Assembly: GCA_022385755.1 (NCBI GenBank)
Contig: MU278388.1
Location: forward strand, 1-64,000
Source: Trametopsis cervina
Taxonomy: Eukaryota > Basidiomycota > Agaricomycetes > Polyporales > Irpicaceae
Direction of reading: 5' to 3'
DNA length: 64,000 nt
Both the position numbers and the translations under genes were made by a program. Positions within the stretch are counted from its first letter, which is position 1. The number at the start of each line of letters is the position of its first letter. Below are positions 1 through 11,077 of the stretch, one piece after another. The notes beneath the pieces are model-generated. The model searched no databases. It was given only the letters and a program-made list of their open reading frames with translations, and was not told the DNA's origin.

Positions 1-107
1 TTTGCGTACAGCTTACTAGCTGTCTTTCTCTGAATAAGAGGATCACACCTTACGGTGTCTTGAGATTAGAGTAATCCCTTCACGTCACGTGACCAGTCTC
101 CGTGACA
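1..107 (+). repeat. 3' end of a Ty3/gypsy LTR (cut by window edge)
   Basis: The first 107 bases match the last part of the LTR at 11,923-12,601 closely, including the stretch TCTTGAGATTA and the terminal CACGTGACNAGTCTCCGTGACA pattern, so this is the 3' end of an LTR of the same family. It ends in TGACA like the other copies. Because gag-like coding sequence begins right after it on the same strand, it is most likely the 5' LTR of the broken element that follows. The 5' part lies outside the window. Confidence 0.85.
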
Positions 108-117
108 CCGACATCCA

Positions 118-2517
118 ATGGATGAACCCGACGACCTGGAAGATATGTACTTCGATCCAGATGATCCGAACAATCATATTAACCAGGGTGACAGGGGAGC
201 CATATACACCCCATACAAATCAGTGTTCAGGCGAACTCAAGAACCCCGACAATACCCTCAACATGTTTCCCTTTCAGCTTGAGACCAACGAGCACACACC
301 GACAGCGAGGGCTACACCTTGCTGTGTGAGGAGAGGCTACGCGGTCCCCAGAGTACACTGCCCACGGTGCCAGAAGCATCTGACCCATCGACTTGATCAT
401 TAACAGGGCTATCTACGCTAGATGGTGTACTCAGGGCGGAGCATCAGCAGCTAAAGGAACTCAGAGACGAGCTGAACAACATCCGCGCACAGCGACAAAA
501 GGAGCTCGATGAGCTTATCCGCCGCTCAGAAGACAGCGAGAATCGATTCCAATTGATATCCGCACAGCTACTAGAAACTCAACGAGAACTCTTTCGGGGC
601 GCGAGGAGCGCACAAGTAACTCCTCCAACCCCCTCCACGATGAACTTACGTGACGAATTAGCCCCTGCCACCCGCAGGGAGCGCAGGAGAATAGTGCAAG
701 AAGTACAGAACGTACTCGCAGGGAGCACGCCTCCCTTGATGCACAGGAAGGACAAGCGCACCCGCCTGAGAGAGGCAGGACTGGCTAGTCAGGCGAGCAG
801 TGAACGCGATGATGGGTACCCCAGACAGAGAGTAGAAAGAGCGGCACCACACGCTGCCGGGGAGCCAGAGGCGAGTGACCCAGACGAGAGCAGCTCGGAC
901 GATCTGTACGACAGACCCAGAAGGAGCTCAAGGAGGAATCTCACTCCTTCCAGCCCAGCTGAACGACGTCAGGAAGCCGCCCCGTTTACCTCCCATATAG
1001 GGGCAGTCCGATCTGGAATAAACCCCTGCTTTATGGTACCCACGACTTCATAACGCCCTGTAGATACCTTCTCCAGGGTATACGAACGCCCTGCGGCTCC
1101 CGAACCAGACGCATACACGGATAGTACAAGGGCATGGGCCGCTGAGGTCTTCAAGCAAGATCCTGCGATCAGGAGCGATGACCTACCTGTATTAAATAGA
1201 AATATAAAAGTTATCACGCCTGAAGCATATGCGGGCGACGATGACGTCGAGTTGTTCACAGAGTGGATCATAAACATAAGCCGCTTCTTCCGAATGACCA
1301 GGCTTGTAGACCAAGCACTGGATCAGGAGCGCGTGATGGTCCTTGGAGACCTACTGTCAAAGCAGGCATTACAATGGTACAACTCGGAGATCAGAGCTCT
1401 GGAACGGAAATGACGTACATGGACGCTGCTCGAAGTAGTATACACATTACATGAGCGATTCGTCCATAAGGCAACCGCACAACTCGCCTCGGAGAGGTAC
1501 GAGAAGGTCAAATTCAACACGACCTCAGGAGTTGTCGGGCTATCAAATGACCTCCTGAAGCATGCGGACCAAATGGTACAACCACTAGACACGTACTCCC
1601 TCTGGAAGAAATTCATGAGCGCCCTCCCCGCAAGCACCCAGTGGCATCTCATCCTGATATATAAGCTTACCGCGGAGAACGCAACATACAATCAACTGCT
1701 CCGAGGGGTAATTGAAGTCAAAAACAGCAATTGTGCTCTGGAACTGTACTAAAAGCAGAGGGAGGACAATCCCCGCACAGACAGAAGCGCTACCCATACA
1801 GGAACTCAGAACTCTACCCGCACGCAAGACAACACTCGTACAAAAAGCAAAGCCCCCGCTCGAGACCACCGAGCAGATCCATGCCCCGATGCGACGGGGT
1901 CAAGGGATCGCAACTGCAGAGGAGGTATCACCCGCAACACGCTATCAAACGCAACGACACTTGGCAATGGCACTGAACACACACGGCAGCACGCACCGCG
2001 CCCGGCAGTGGACGAATCCAAACTAGAGTGCTGGGACTGCGGCTACATAGGATACAAAGCAGGGAATCTGATCTGTAAAGATCCCAAGCGTCCCTTCATG
2101 CGGTGTATGGAAGACACGCCAGATACTGAACAGGGCGATACTCAGATGCCCCAACACGAGGATGACATGTCACACGGCCACAAGCCCTATCGCACAGGCA
2201 ACCACGCGTTAGAAGGAGAACAGTACGAGGGCGACTACCCACACGAGACATATGAGGAATATCCAGACAACGCCGACGATGAGGATCGACTTCCCAAGCT
2301 TCTCATGCTGCGTGTTGACTCTCCAGACGATGAGTATGCACATAGATACTGGGCCGTAGTCGATGGAAATGATCTGACAAGCCTGCGCGAGGATAAATCC
2401 CGCCAGCGCAACGTCGATCTGCTTGCAGAAAGCGAGATCGGAACCGAAGTGCCCAGTAATGCGACGCAGAGCTTGCAAGACGAACTCGCATGATATGCGT
2501 CGGCCATCCACTCCAAG
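118..2517 (+). pseudogene. Gag region of the Ty3/gypsy element
   Basis: The likely start is at 118 (MDEPDDLEDMYFDPDDPNN). A coiled, charged segment is encoded around 440-1,050, then a capsid-like region at about 1,110-1,730 (DDVELFTEWIINISRFF, LLSKQALQWYNSEI). This region contains a TGA stop near 1,411 and a TAA near 1,750. Near 2,029 a zinc-knuckle remnant is seen: CWDC is kept but the histidine and last cysteine of the CCHC pattern are lost. An acidic C-terminal part runs to a stop at 2,491 and the frame resumes after the hAT insertion at 8,109. The stops and the frame changes around 290-550 and 1,055 make this a pseudogene. Confidence 0.8.
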
Positions 2518-2660
2518 TAGTGAATGGCATGGGTATACCCATGGTGTAATGTTTGCACACCCACACCCATACCCACAGAAACCCATACCCATGCTGATGG
2601 GTGTAAACCCACTGCGGGTGCCGTGGGTTTAGAGATGACCCATGGGTAGCATGGGTATAT
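2510..2660. repeat. Left end of the hAT element: target duplication, TIR and subterminal repeats
   Basis: After the duplication ACTCCAAG comes the terminal repeat, then a dense set of CCCATACCC / GGGTATGGG-type motifs in both orientations between about 2,528 and 2,656. Clusters of short subterminal motifs are typical transposase-binding regions in hAT elements. A matching cluster lies at the right end. Confidence 0.75.
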
Positions 2661-2789
2661 GCACATAATACTTAGCATGATGAATGTGGCGAAGGGGCTG
2701 ATGACTATGTTCACGTTGAATGCACATGTACTATTGCTACATAGCTGTATGTATAATAAGTATTATTGTGTACTACTCTATCTATCTCT

Positions 2790-4150
2790 CTATACATTGT
2801 CTATAATCTTGTCGTCCTCATCAGCTTTGTGCTCGTGCTTGTGGTTGCTACCCATCATACCCTCCTCGTGCTCACTTGTCTGGTCCTCATCCTCATCCTC
2901 CTCGTCCTCGTGCTCATCCGTCTTGTGCTGGTGCTTGTTCTCGCCTCGTCCTCCTCGTCCTCGTCCTCGTCCCTTGTCCTCCTCGTCCTCTTCGTCGTCC
3001 TCGTCGTCTCGTCGTCGTTGTTCTTGTCCTCGCCTTGCGCTCACTTGCCCGGTCCTCGTCCTCCTCCTCGTCCGTCTTGTGCTTAGGTTCTCGCCTTGTC
3101 CTCTTCGTCGTCGTCGTCCTCTTCGTCGTCCGCGTCCTCTTCATCGTCCTCGTCGTCCTCGTCGTCCTCGTCGTGCTCCTCGTCCTCGTCGTGCTCCTCG
3201 TCCTCATCATTCTTGTGCTCGTGCATGTGCTTGTTCTCGCCTCGTCCTCTTCGTTGTCCTCCTCCTCCTCCTCCTCGTCCGTCTTGTGCTTATGTTCTCG
3301 TCTCGTCCTCTTCGTCGTCCTCGCCTTGTGCTCACTTGTCCGCTCCTCGTTCTCGTCCTCCTCGTTGTCCTTGTCGTCCTTCTTGTGCTTGTGCTTTTTC
3401 TCGCCTCGTCCTCTTCGTTGTCGTCCTCTTCGTCGTCCTTATCGTCCTCGTTGTTGTTGTTCTTGTCCTCGTCGTCCTTGTCCTTGTCCTTGTCGTCCTC
3501 ATCGTCCGTCTTGTGCTCATGCGTGTGCTTGTTCTGCCCTCGTCCTCTTCGTCGTTGTCCTCGTCCTCGTCCTCGTTGTTCTTGTCCTCTTCGTCCTTGT
3601 CCTTATCCTCGTCGTCCTCTTCGTCCTTCTTGTGCTCGTGCGTGTGCTTGTTCTCCCCTCGTCCTCTTCGTCGTCCTCGTCGTCCTTCTGTCTTGTGCTC
3701 GCGTCGGTGTTTGTCCTCGCCTTGTCCGGCCCTTGTCGTCCTCGTCGTTGTCGTCCTCGTCGTCCGTCTTGTGCTCATGCTTGTGCTTGTTCTTGCCTTG
3801 TCCGTGTTGTGCCCGTGCTCGTATTTGTTCTCGTCTTCTGCTCGCGTCGGTGTTTGTCCTCGCCTTGTCCGGCCCTTGTCGTCCTCGTCGTTGTCGTCCT
3901 CGTCGTCCGTCTTGTGCTCATGCTTGTGCTTGTTCTTGCCTTGTCCGTGTTGTGCCCGTGCTCGTATTTGTTCTCGTCTTCTGCTCGCGTCGGTGTTTGT
4001 CCTCGCCTTGTCCGGCCCTTGTCGTCCTCGTCGTTGTCGTCCTCGTCGTCCGTCTTGTGCTCATGCTCGTGCTTGTTCTTGCCTTGTCCGTGTTGTGCCC
4101 GTGCTCGTATTTGTTCTCGTCTCGTCCTCGTCGCCCTTCCCTGGTCCCAA
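2790..4150. repeat. CTCGTC-rich low-complexity expansion inside the hAT element
   Basis: Almost the whole stretch is built from permutations of TCGTCC, TCGTCG and CTTGTCC words on the + strand (GACGAG-type words on the minus strand). It gives long stop-free frames on both strands that translate into Ser/Leu/Arg/Val or Asp/Glu/Arg/Thr runs. These have no domain character and are a by-product of the repeat. It lies downstream of the transposase stop. Confidence 0.9.
3701..4129. repeat. 143-bp tandem repeat, three copies
   Basis: The word GCGTCGGTGTTTGTCC recurs at 3,701, 3,844 and 3,987, a spacing of exactly 143 bp, and the sequence between is nearly the same in each copy. The third copy diverges at its end near 4,117. 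Because 143 is not a multiple of three, the same peptide-like strings appear in all three frames. It is nested in the CTCGTC-rich expansion. A smaller array of TTGTCYGYC words follows at about 4,550-4,605; otherwise 4,150-4,771 shows no gene. Confidence 0.9.
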
Positions 4151-4771
4151 TGATGGCGGTGTTGGCCCCGTGAGGGTGGAGACGAGACAAGGGTGCGGCT
4201 GTTAATCAGGGGATGACGGTGTTTCGCGCGTACGAGGCCATCTGCTAGGTCGGCAGCCTCTCAAAGGCGGCAGCAGAGTCGGAGGAGTCTTGCCATGTGT
4301 CTTGATTAGATGTCTTGCTCGCGGTCGTCGTTTTTGTTGTGTCATCCTTGCCCGTCTTGCGGTTGTCTCATGCCCGCTCTCGTCGTCGATCTTGTCCTTG
4401 AGGTCCTCGTCTCACCTGTCCTCGTGCTTGTCCATACTTGCGCTCGCTGTTTTTGTCCGTCTTGGCTCGTGCTTGTCCAAGTGATGTGCTTTGGTGGTTG
4501 TGGTTGGTTGTCGTCCGCCGCGTGCTCGTCGTCGTGCTTGTACTTATTGTCCTTGTCCGCCTTGTCTGTCTTGTCCGCCTTGTCTGTCTTGTCCGCCGTA
4601 TCTGCCACCGTTTGGCACAGAAGTGAAGGACACTGCAGTGCAGACTGGTGGTGGTCGTGGTGGGAGGAGACAAGCTAAGCGGTCACAGGCGCTCAGCAAT
4701 ACTGCAACAACTGCAGCGCGTACGTTTGCTTTTATGCTAACATAGACTTCGTATTTACAAATAACATGTAA

Positions 4772-7700
4772 CTAGACTCTTGAAGATTTAATGGCATCCC
4801 AGTGCGGCAGTAGTGCAGGCTCACGCCCTTTGACATCCTCTTTGCGGGCTTCTGCTAGAATGTCAGAGTCCTGCACAAGACCCATTTTACTCCAAAACCC
4901 AACACACATCTGCGCGCGAACAGATGCCGCGGACATGCGGTTGCGGATGTGTCCCAGGAGCAGACGGCCTCTGCTAAACACTCGTTCGACTCCAACTGAC
5001 GTAGCTATAACATCCATTAGTATATTATATTTTGGTCCTTGAGTAACGTCGTGTCGAAACCCAGAGAACTTACATGGTACTGCGAGATAATCTCGGGCCA
5101 TTTGTGCGACACGCGGATGCTCCGCATTATGGGTATGCCACCATGCGATTGGATCCGTTATCCCTGGAATGGGTTCACGTTCAAGGAAGAGTGTTAGCTC
5201 ACTCTTGAACGGACATGCTGGGACTGCAGTCGAACGTGCAGAAAGGTTACCGAACATGTTCTGGTAATATATCAGTACGGCCTGGTGCTCTGTATACACT
5301 GTAGGCTTACCTTTGTTTTAGTTCTATCCTTATCGGTAGATGTGTTAGCTGAGCCGCTAACGGCCACAGGTGACAATGATGATGGCGTGCCAGGTAAAGG
5401 CTCGCGGCTGGCGTACAAGTCATTGTACACCGAATATATGATGTCTTCAGCGGTCTTGATCCATTCTGGCTCCCAGTTATGCTCACGGAAGTAGCTGAGC
5501 TTATAGCTTGGATGCAGCACTATGAAAGATGAGTTAGTTTCGAGGTTCTTAGAGTGTGATGTGTTCATACTCATGGCAATGCGGTATATCTCAGAGCTGT
5601 CGGTCTTATCATAATACTTATTGATCATCTGTTTACCTAGATTCAATGCAGCCCGGATACACGGCTTATAGCTCTTATTCAACGAGTCTGTGGCCAGCTT
5701 TTCATCCAGGAGGTCCATCGCAGGTATGATATCTGCGATTGTCGGCTCGCCAGTGGAGAAGTAAAGCGTAGCATCAAGGAATATCTGGAACAGAGTCAGA
5801 AGGAAGCAGCACAAAGGTAAAGGAAGTAGACGATGATGGTTAACCGCAGTACTGACACAGCCGAGTAGGCGCTAGGACATACCTCAAGGACGTCGCGCAG
5901 TTGACGTGCCACCTCCCACTCCTCATCCGTCAGCTCATATTTGCGTACATCGTTCGTTCGGTCTTGTGTCAGCTTGTCAACCGCCACTCGATACTCAAGC
6001 ACGAAAGCAAGCATTTTGAACGTCGAATTCCACCTGGTGGCAACATCACGAGGGATCCATTTCTCTGCTAGGCCGGCCGTGCGAACTGCTTGTAGCCAGG
6101 CTGGCTGTAATTTAGTAGTCGAGTGGATAATTGAGAAGGTCAGCTTCCGAAGCTGTAATGGCGGGTGAGTACTAGATGCATATTTCATTAGAATGGAGAT
6201 ACCTTTGCAAGTACTACTTTGACAGGATACACCGACTCTTCAAGATCATGCCGTGCAGTGTCAGACATACGTGCACGCTCGGTTTGGATATCAGCAACTT
6301 CATTAACCTCCATCCACTCATCAAGCAGCAGGTCAGCTTCGTCGTCGTCATCCATATCATCATCTTCAAGGTCGACGCCGGCGACAAGGTCTTGCAAGGA
6401 TTGTTCGGCGTTGGTAAGCCCATCTTCAGATCTCTTCGGTTTGACGTCAAACTGACTCAACACGGCCTTGGCTGCGAGATTAAGGATGTGTGCAAAGCAG
6501 CGCACACGGTTTGCTTCGCCTGGGAACTCCTCAACTTGGTTCGACAACTCATCTATCAATGTATCATTATTTGATGCATTGTCGAGTGTGACTGCAAGTA
6601 ACTACGAACAAGGTAAGCACAATCGTGACTTCTTACAAGAGGTACCACTTACTTTATGCATGATCCCAAACTCACTCAAGGTCTTCGCAATTGCCGTGGC
6701 GAGGTTCACACCCGTATGAGCTTCTGCCACCTCCATAATATCAAGGAGAACCGCTTGCGCAGTACCGTCCTTCACATAATGGACGGTCAGGCAAACAAAA
6801 GCCTTGTGGTTGGGCGAAGTCCAGGCATCAGTGGCAAAGGATAGCTTGCCGTCATAATCCTGTAAAGCCAGGTAAGTCCGGTTATCCTAAGTCTGAACAA
6901 TGATGTCGTTGCTTACCTGCAACAGGCACGAAAGCCGTTTGCGCGTTTCGACAAAGACCCGCTTTATGTCGCGCGATAGAGTGGATGGGGACGGTGTGTA
7001 CAACTCTGGGCGGCCCGTCTTCATCAAGCAAAGAAATCCGCGGTCAGCTATGACAGAAAAGGGCCGCAAGCTTTCTGAAACCCATCGCACTGCTTCGGCT
7101 CTGCTGTTGGGTAAGTATGTGATGCTACTCCGTGACGACAGGCAACTGACTTTGCTTCGGTTTTCGTCATGGTGCGCATTGAGTAACTCACTCGCGCTTT
7201 GGTTGTTGCTTTAGAGAATGCCGCAACAATAGATCCTGAGCGTCCATACGCTTGTATATGTTCTCGAACCGCGGCAGCCCCTCCCGCGACCTGGCGTGCA
7301 GCTTCGTAAGCCTCGTTTCCCCAGCACTTCTTTGCGTGACGGCTCATGTTCCCCGTAGATGTTGCATCGCCTTTATCTTGGTAACGACGAATGGTATTCT
7401 GAAGCTTGCAGTGAGGGTTCACGCACTTGAATACATGATACTCGCGCCTGTTATTGTCGTACTTGATAACAGGTATCGGGTCGAAGAATGCATATATAAA
7501 GGATGTCCAGTCCTTACTCAACCGCTCTGAGATGTATTTCAGTAACATGTAATGAATGCATATTATATACTGTACCTATTTTTGTGCTGTCATCTTCTTC
7601 ACGAGTGACATCAACATCTCCTTCGAGCTCACTCCCCGAAGACTCAGTATCATCATCGGAAATCACCACGGCCTCGCTATTAGCTTGACTGATACTATCA

Positions 7701-7780
7701 CCTTCACTGCGGGCCTTCTTCTGGGGTACCGGGGACTTGGTGCTAGATTTCCGTTGTCGTTTAATAGGTAGCCGGGCCAT
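4772..7780 (-). CDS. hAT transposase, nine exons, about 845 aa
   Basis: Cuts and rejoins DNA at the element's ends. Proposed exons (minus): 7780-7576, 7526-7151, 7103-6917, 6859-6653, 6601-6203, 6152-5883, 5784-5311, 5260-5074, 5004-4772; all junctions are GT-AG, phases fit, and the sum is 2,538 nt with no internal stop. The N-terminus is basic and acidic (KRQRKSS, EEDD). A BED-type zinc finger follows (CVNPHC ... HAKKC). Then come RWVSESLRPFSVIADRGF, the DAWTSPNH and VTLDNASNND catalytic-core blocks, RCFAHILNLAAKAVL, RWNSTFKML, and the C-terminal hAT dimerisation block (VPSTSVGVERVFSRGR). I chose the ATG at 7,780; an ATG at 7,852 is followed at once by a GTAAGT splice donor, so it probably lies in a leader exon. 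Confidence 0.88.
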
Positions 7781-7979
7781 CTTATCTCTGATCTTGTTCA
7801 GTTGTTGTGATGTTGTCAAGTATGCAGCTTCAAGATTCGAACTTACTTTCATTACCAGAAATCAAGATAAACATTACCTTATTAGTATAATATTGCCCAA
7901 TATGGCAGGAACTGTACAGATCTGATGTAATCACACATGGCAGCACAAAAATAAACATATAAACCTCAGTAATAAAAAC

Positions 7980-8108
7980 CTAACTATGATACAGTGAATC
8001 CCTCATGGGTGTGCGGGTCAGAAACATGATACCCGCACCCGCACCCATAGTAAACCCGCAACATAACCCATGGGTTTTCATTGACCCATGCTGTTCACTA
8101 ACTCCAAG
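7980..8108. repeat. Right end of the hAT element: subterminal repeats, TIR and target duplication
   Basis: ACCCGCACCCGCACCCAT-like motifs crowd 8,005-8,090, mirroring the left end. The terminal repeat reads inward from 8,100, and the target duplication ACTCCAAG is at 8,101-8,108. Confidence 0.75.
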
Positions 8109-9180
8109 TACGACCTCACCGTATTGGTGGAGGGACAAGTTGACGAGGCTGTGCTCAGCACATTCCCAATCAACCCCATGGAGCGTGAGCTGCCTGTTCT
8201 ACGTACAAGCTCCCTCATCCGGCCCAGCACCTCACCGATCGCAATGAGCATGGCCGCCGAACGGATGGTCCGAACTACTCAACGCCTCTTAGAATGAGTG
8301 CACAAACAGTAAACGGACCTGCGACACATCATCGCGGCTGTAAGGAGTCCGGACGCAGACATACTGCATGTTGACACCATGGTAAAGGACTACCTCCGAG
8401 AGGTACATGTCTCGCAGGCGAGGTGGGAGGCCCATCTCTGCTTACAGGAGGGGTTACCCCCCATGTATGGACCCCCGCAGACGTACGCCGACGCCCCAAT
8501 ACCCGCTGAAACATGGGATGGAGACGACGGACTGCCCGCGGTTCAGCAGCACTTTGGAATGACTCCCATCCTATTGCCGCAGCGTGAACCGCAGCCCTCT
8601 GCACAACTGCGCACCATGAAAGGAGGCGGAGCCCATCGTGCTGCGATGAGAGTGACCAGTGAGGCACAGCCTCGGCCATCACAACAATCTCAGTGTCTCA
8701 CCGTCACTGGGTCGTTGAAAGGCCTGAAGGCAAAAATTCTAGTCGACATGAGCTCCTCTATCAACGCCGTCAGCTCATCCTCCGCGGCACTGTTGCAGGT
8801 CGACGTGTTCCCATTGGACAACCCCATCGGGCTGCAATTAGGCTGTATGGGCAGTCACTCCAAAATAAACTTCGGGTGTCAAGCCAAACTTCTCATGGAC
8901 GGCCAGGAGTATCTGACGTACCTGGACGCTGTGAACCTTGACCACTACGATATGGTGCTAGGCATTCCTTTTCTCACAACGCACTGCACACACCTCTTGT
9001 TCGAGCCACGTGCTATGCGCCTGGGTGAACACCAGGTCACGGTGCTTAGGGGGAGGGAGTATGCCACAGCCCCACACAAAAAAGGATCGCTGTCAAAAGG
9101 TTGCCAGATCAGAGACCATTCACCCCTTGCACTTCATAGTACAAGGCATGGCGGACCAGCAGGATCACCTGCGGAATGAC
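8109..9180 (+). pseudogene. Gypsy gag C-terminus and aspartic protease region
   Basis: The first part (8,109-8,297) continues the gag-like frame from 2,517. From about 8,690 a retropepsin-like domain is encoded: CLTVTGSLKGLKAKILVD, the active-site loop, SSSSAALLQV, and the distal block YDMVLGIPFLTTHC. The usual D-S/T-G triad reads D-M-S here, so the catalytic aspartate is kept but the following residues are lost. The frame ends at 9,179 and the linker to the reverse transcriptase (about 9,180-9,310) has shifted frames. Confidence 0.75.
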
Positions 9181-9309
9181 TAGGGGCCCCCAGCGGGAAC
9201 CCCAGCAGACACTCTACCCACTCATCAACTGAAGCGACTGCAGCGAATGCCTATAAAAACGCCCTTGCCACGGGTACTGGTCGAACCGAAGATAATCTAA
9301 GAAACCTCA

Positions 9310-10375
9310 CACAAGAGGAGGAGATCCCTTGATTGAGGGCACAATGGCTAGAGGCGTACCAGGACATCATGTCAGGTGTACCAGAGGAGCTGCCATTATT
9401 CAGAGAAATAAACCACACTATACCCCTGATAGATGATAAATGCGAATATAAATACCATTTGCCAAGATGCCCAGATGCACTTAAACCGCAATTGATTGAG
9501 AAAATAGCCCGATATGAACATGGGGGATGGTGGAAATCAGAGCACATATCCCAAGCCATGCCGATGATGTGTATCGTTAAAAAGGACGGCAAACTCCGCA
9601 CCGTATTTAACTGTAGACAACACAACGAAAATACTACGCATGACATCTCCCTGTTTCCAGACCAAGAACAGATCAGACTTGATGTCGCCTGAGCAAAGTA
9701 TCGATCTAAAATAGATTTATCAGACGCATACCAGCAGATCTGCATCGTACCGGAAGATGTCTGGAAAACAGTGTTGGCCACGGTGTATGGGACAATGCTG
9801 AGCACAATTATGCAGCAGGGGGACTGTAATGCCCTGTTTACATTTCAGCAACTAATGACCTTCACATTTTGTGAATTCATTGGGAGATTCGTGCACGTCT
9901 ACATGGACGACATTTTTGTGTACTCGAACTCAGTCGTGGAACACGAAGAGCACCTTCACCTCGTCTTTAGTACCCTTAAAAATGCACACTTGTATCTCAA
10001 GGAGAGCAAGGTAATGCTATATGCTAAATCAATGGAATGTCTTGGGCACGTCATTGACGGCCATGGGCTACACACAGATGCAGACCAAATGAGCAAAGTC
10101 AGGAACTGGAGAACTCCGCGAGACTATGGGGACATCCAACGATTCCTTGGGCTCGTACAATACCTAGCGAACTTCATGCCGGATGTATCAATATACACCA
10201 GCCCACTCGCCGAGATCACCCGGAATGGCCACGCCTTTGAGTGGCGACCCCTTCATCAGAAGTGCTTCGAGTGCATTAAGACCCTCGCGTGTAAAGTCCC
10301 CATCCTCCACCCCATAGACTCATCGATGGGCGAGACAATTTGGGTGATATGTGATGCATCAATAACCGGTGTGGG
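9310..10375 (+). pseudogene. Gypsy reverse transcriptase and first part of RNase H
   Basis: Copies element RNA into DNA in active relatives. Visible blocks: FREINHTIPLID, AMPMMCIVKKDGKLRTVF, then a TGA stop at 9,690-9,692 where relatives have arginine, then KIDLSDAYQQI, the active site YMDD at 9,900-9,911, LGHVIDGHGL and the RNase H start VICDAS. Parts of the palm and fingers are missing or altered around 9,780-9,850 (the usual FGLTNAP motif is not seen). The frame is cut at 10,375 by a solo LTR and goes on at 11,078. Confidence 0.88.
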
Positions 10376-11072
10376 TGTCACGGAGACTGAGGTCACGTGA
10401 CGTATAGGGATCAACTCCTATCTCAAGACATCGTAAGGTGTAGACTCTTTATTCAAGAGTGAACTGCTAGCCAACTACGCGCAAGTCTAGCCAGTAAAGA
10501 CCAAATCATATTAGTAAGGAAATATACAATACAAAGTAACTAACGGCTTACCTAGCCCAGTAACGACCAAAAGGTTGAGATGAGGGCTAGAAGCGATGAA
10601 GGCCAGGTATATATATTACTGGAGTCTGCGCACGGACCACTTTAGGGTAGGGCAGACGAGACAATAGAACAATAGCGTGACGCGACAATAGAAAGAGACA
10701 AGGGGAAGAGAACAAAATAGGGAACGAAGACAATAGACCGAGGGGACAATAGGAATGGTGCCACTTCAGGCGTAATTACTAAGTGCCGAGCCTGAGTCAT
10801 AGACCGATGGACCGGGAGTCCGATGGGTCGGAGAAGGGAAGAGTCCGAGGTTCCGAAAGGATCCGGAAACCGTGCGGAGTTGCAGGGCCGGTGATGTCGC
10901 TATTAGTCCGGGCCGAGCGAGGAGCGTAAGTGCGCATGCGTGTGCATGTCATGTGATCGTGCAGGTCATGAGACCGTGTCGATGAGTCACGTGATCGCGA
11001 GGACGTGTAGGACGCGCCAAAATAAAATAAAATAAATCGAATAAATTGGGCGCTACACGTATAACCATGACA
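10376..11072 (-). repeat. Solo LTR A (697 bp) in RNase H, 5-bp duplication GTGGG
   Basis: Read on the minus strand the LTR begins TGTCATGGTTATACG and ends CTCCGTGACA. It is flanked by the perfect 5-bp duplication GTGGG (10,371-10,375 and 11,073-11,077). No internal element sequence is present, so this is a solo LTR left by recombination between the two LTRs of a full copy. It is the same family as the LTRs at 1-107, 11,923 and 14,363. A TATA-like ATATATA run at about 10,607-10,614 on the opposite strand fits an LTR promoter. Confidence 0.93.
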
Positions 11073-11077
11073 GTGGG

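Larger units (their letters stand above)
2518..8100 (-). mobile_element. hAT-family DNA transposon, 5,583 bp, inserted in the gypsy element
   Basis: The element is flanked by a perfect 8-bp duplication ACTCCAAG (2,510-2,517 and 8,101-8,108), the size made by hAT transposases. Its ends form short inverted repeats starting TAGTGAANNGCATGGGT, in keeping with hAT termini. Removing the element and one duplication restores the gypsy reading frame. It codes for one hAT transposase on the minus strand. About 1.4 kb of CTCGTC-rich tandem repeat lies between the transposase stop and the left end. The uninterrupted transposase frame and perfect duplication suggest a recent insertion; whether it is still active cannot be told from sequence. 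Confidence 0.93.

Noticed and set aside
2659..4173. Long open frame (504 codons, Ser/Leu/Arg-rich) and overlapping long frames on both strands
   Set aside because: Produced by CTCGTC-type repeats; the same strings appear in all frames, no domain, no codon bias.
7781..7852. Upstream ATG at 7,852 as start of the hAT transposase
   Set aside because: It is followed after four bases by a consensus splice donor GTAAGT, so it probably belongs to a leader exon; the ATG at 7,780 fits better.
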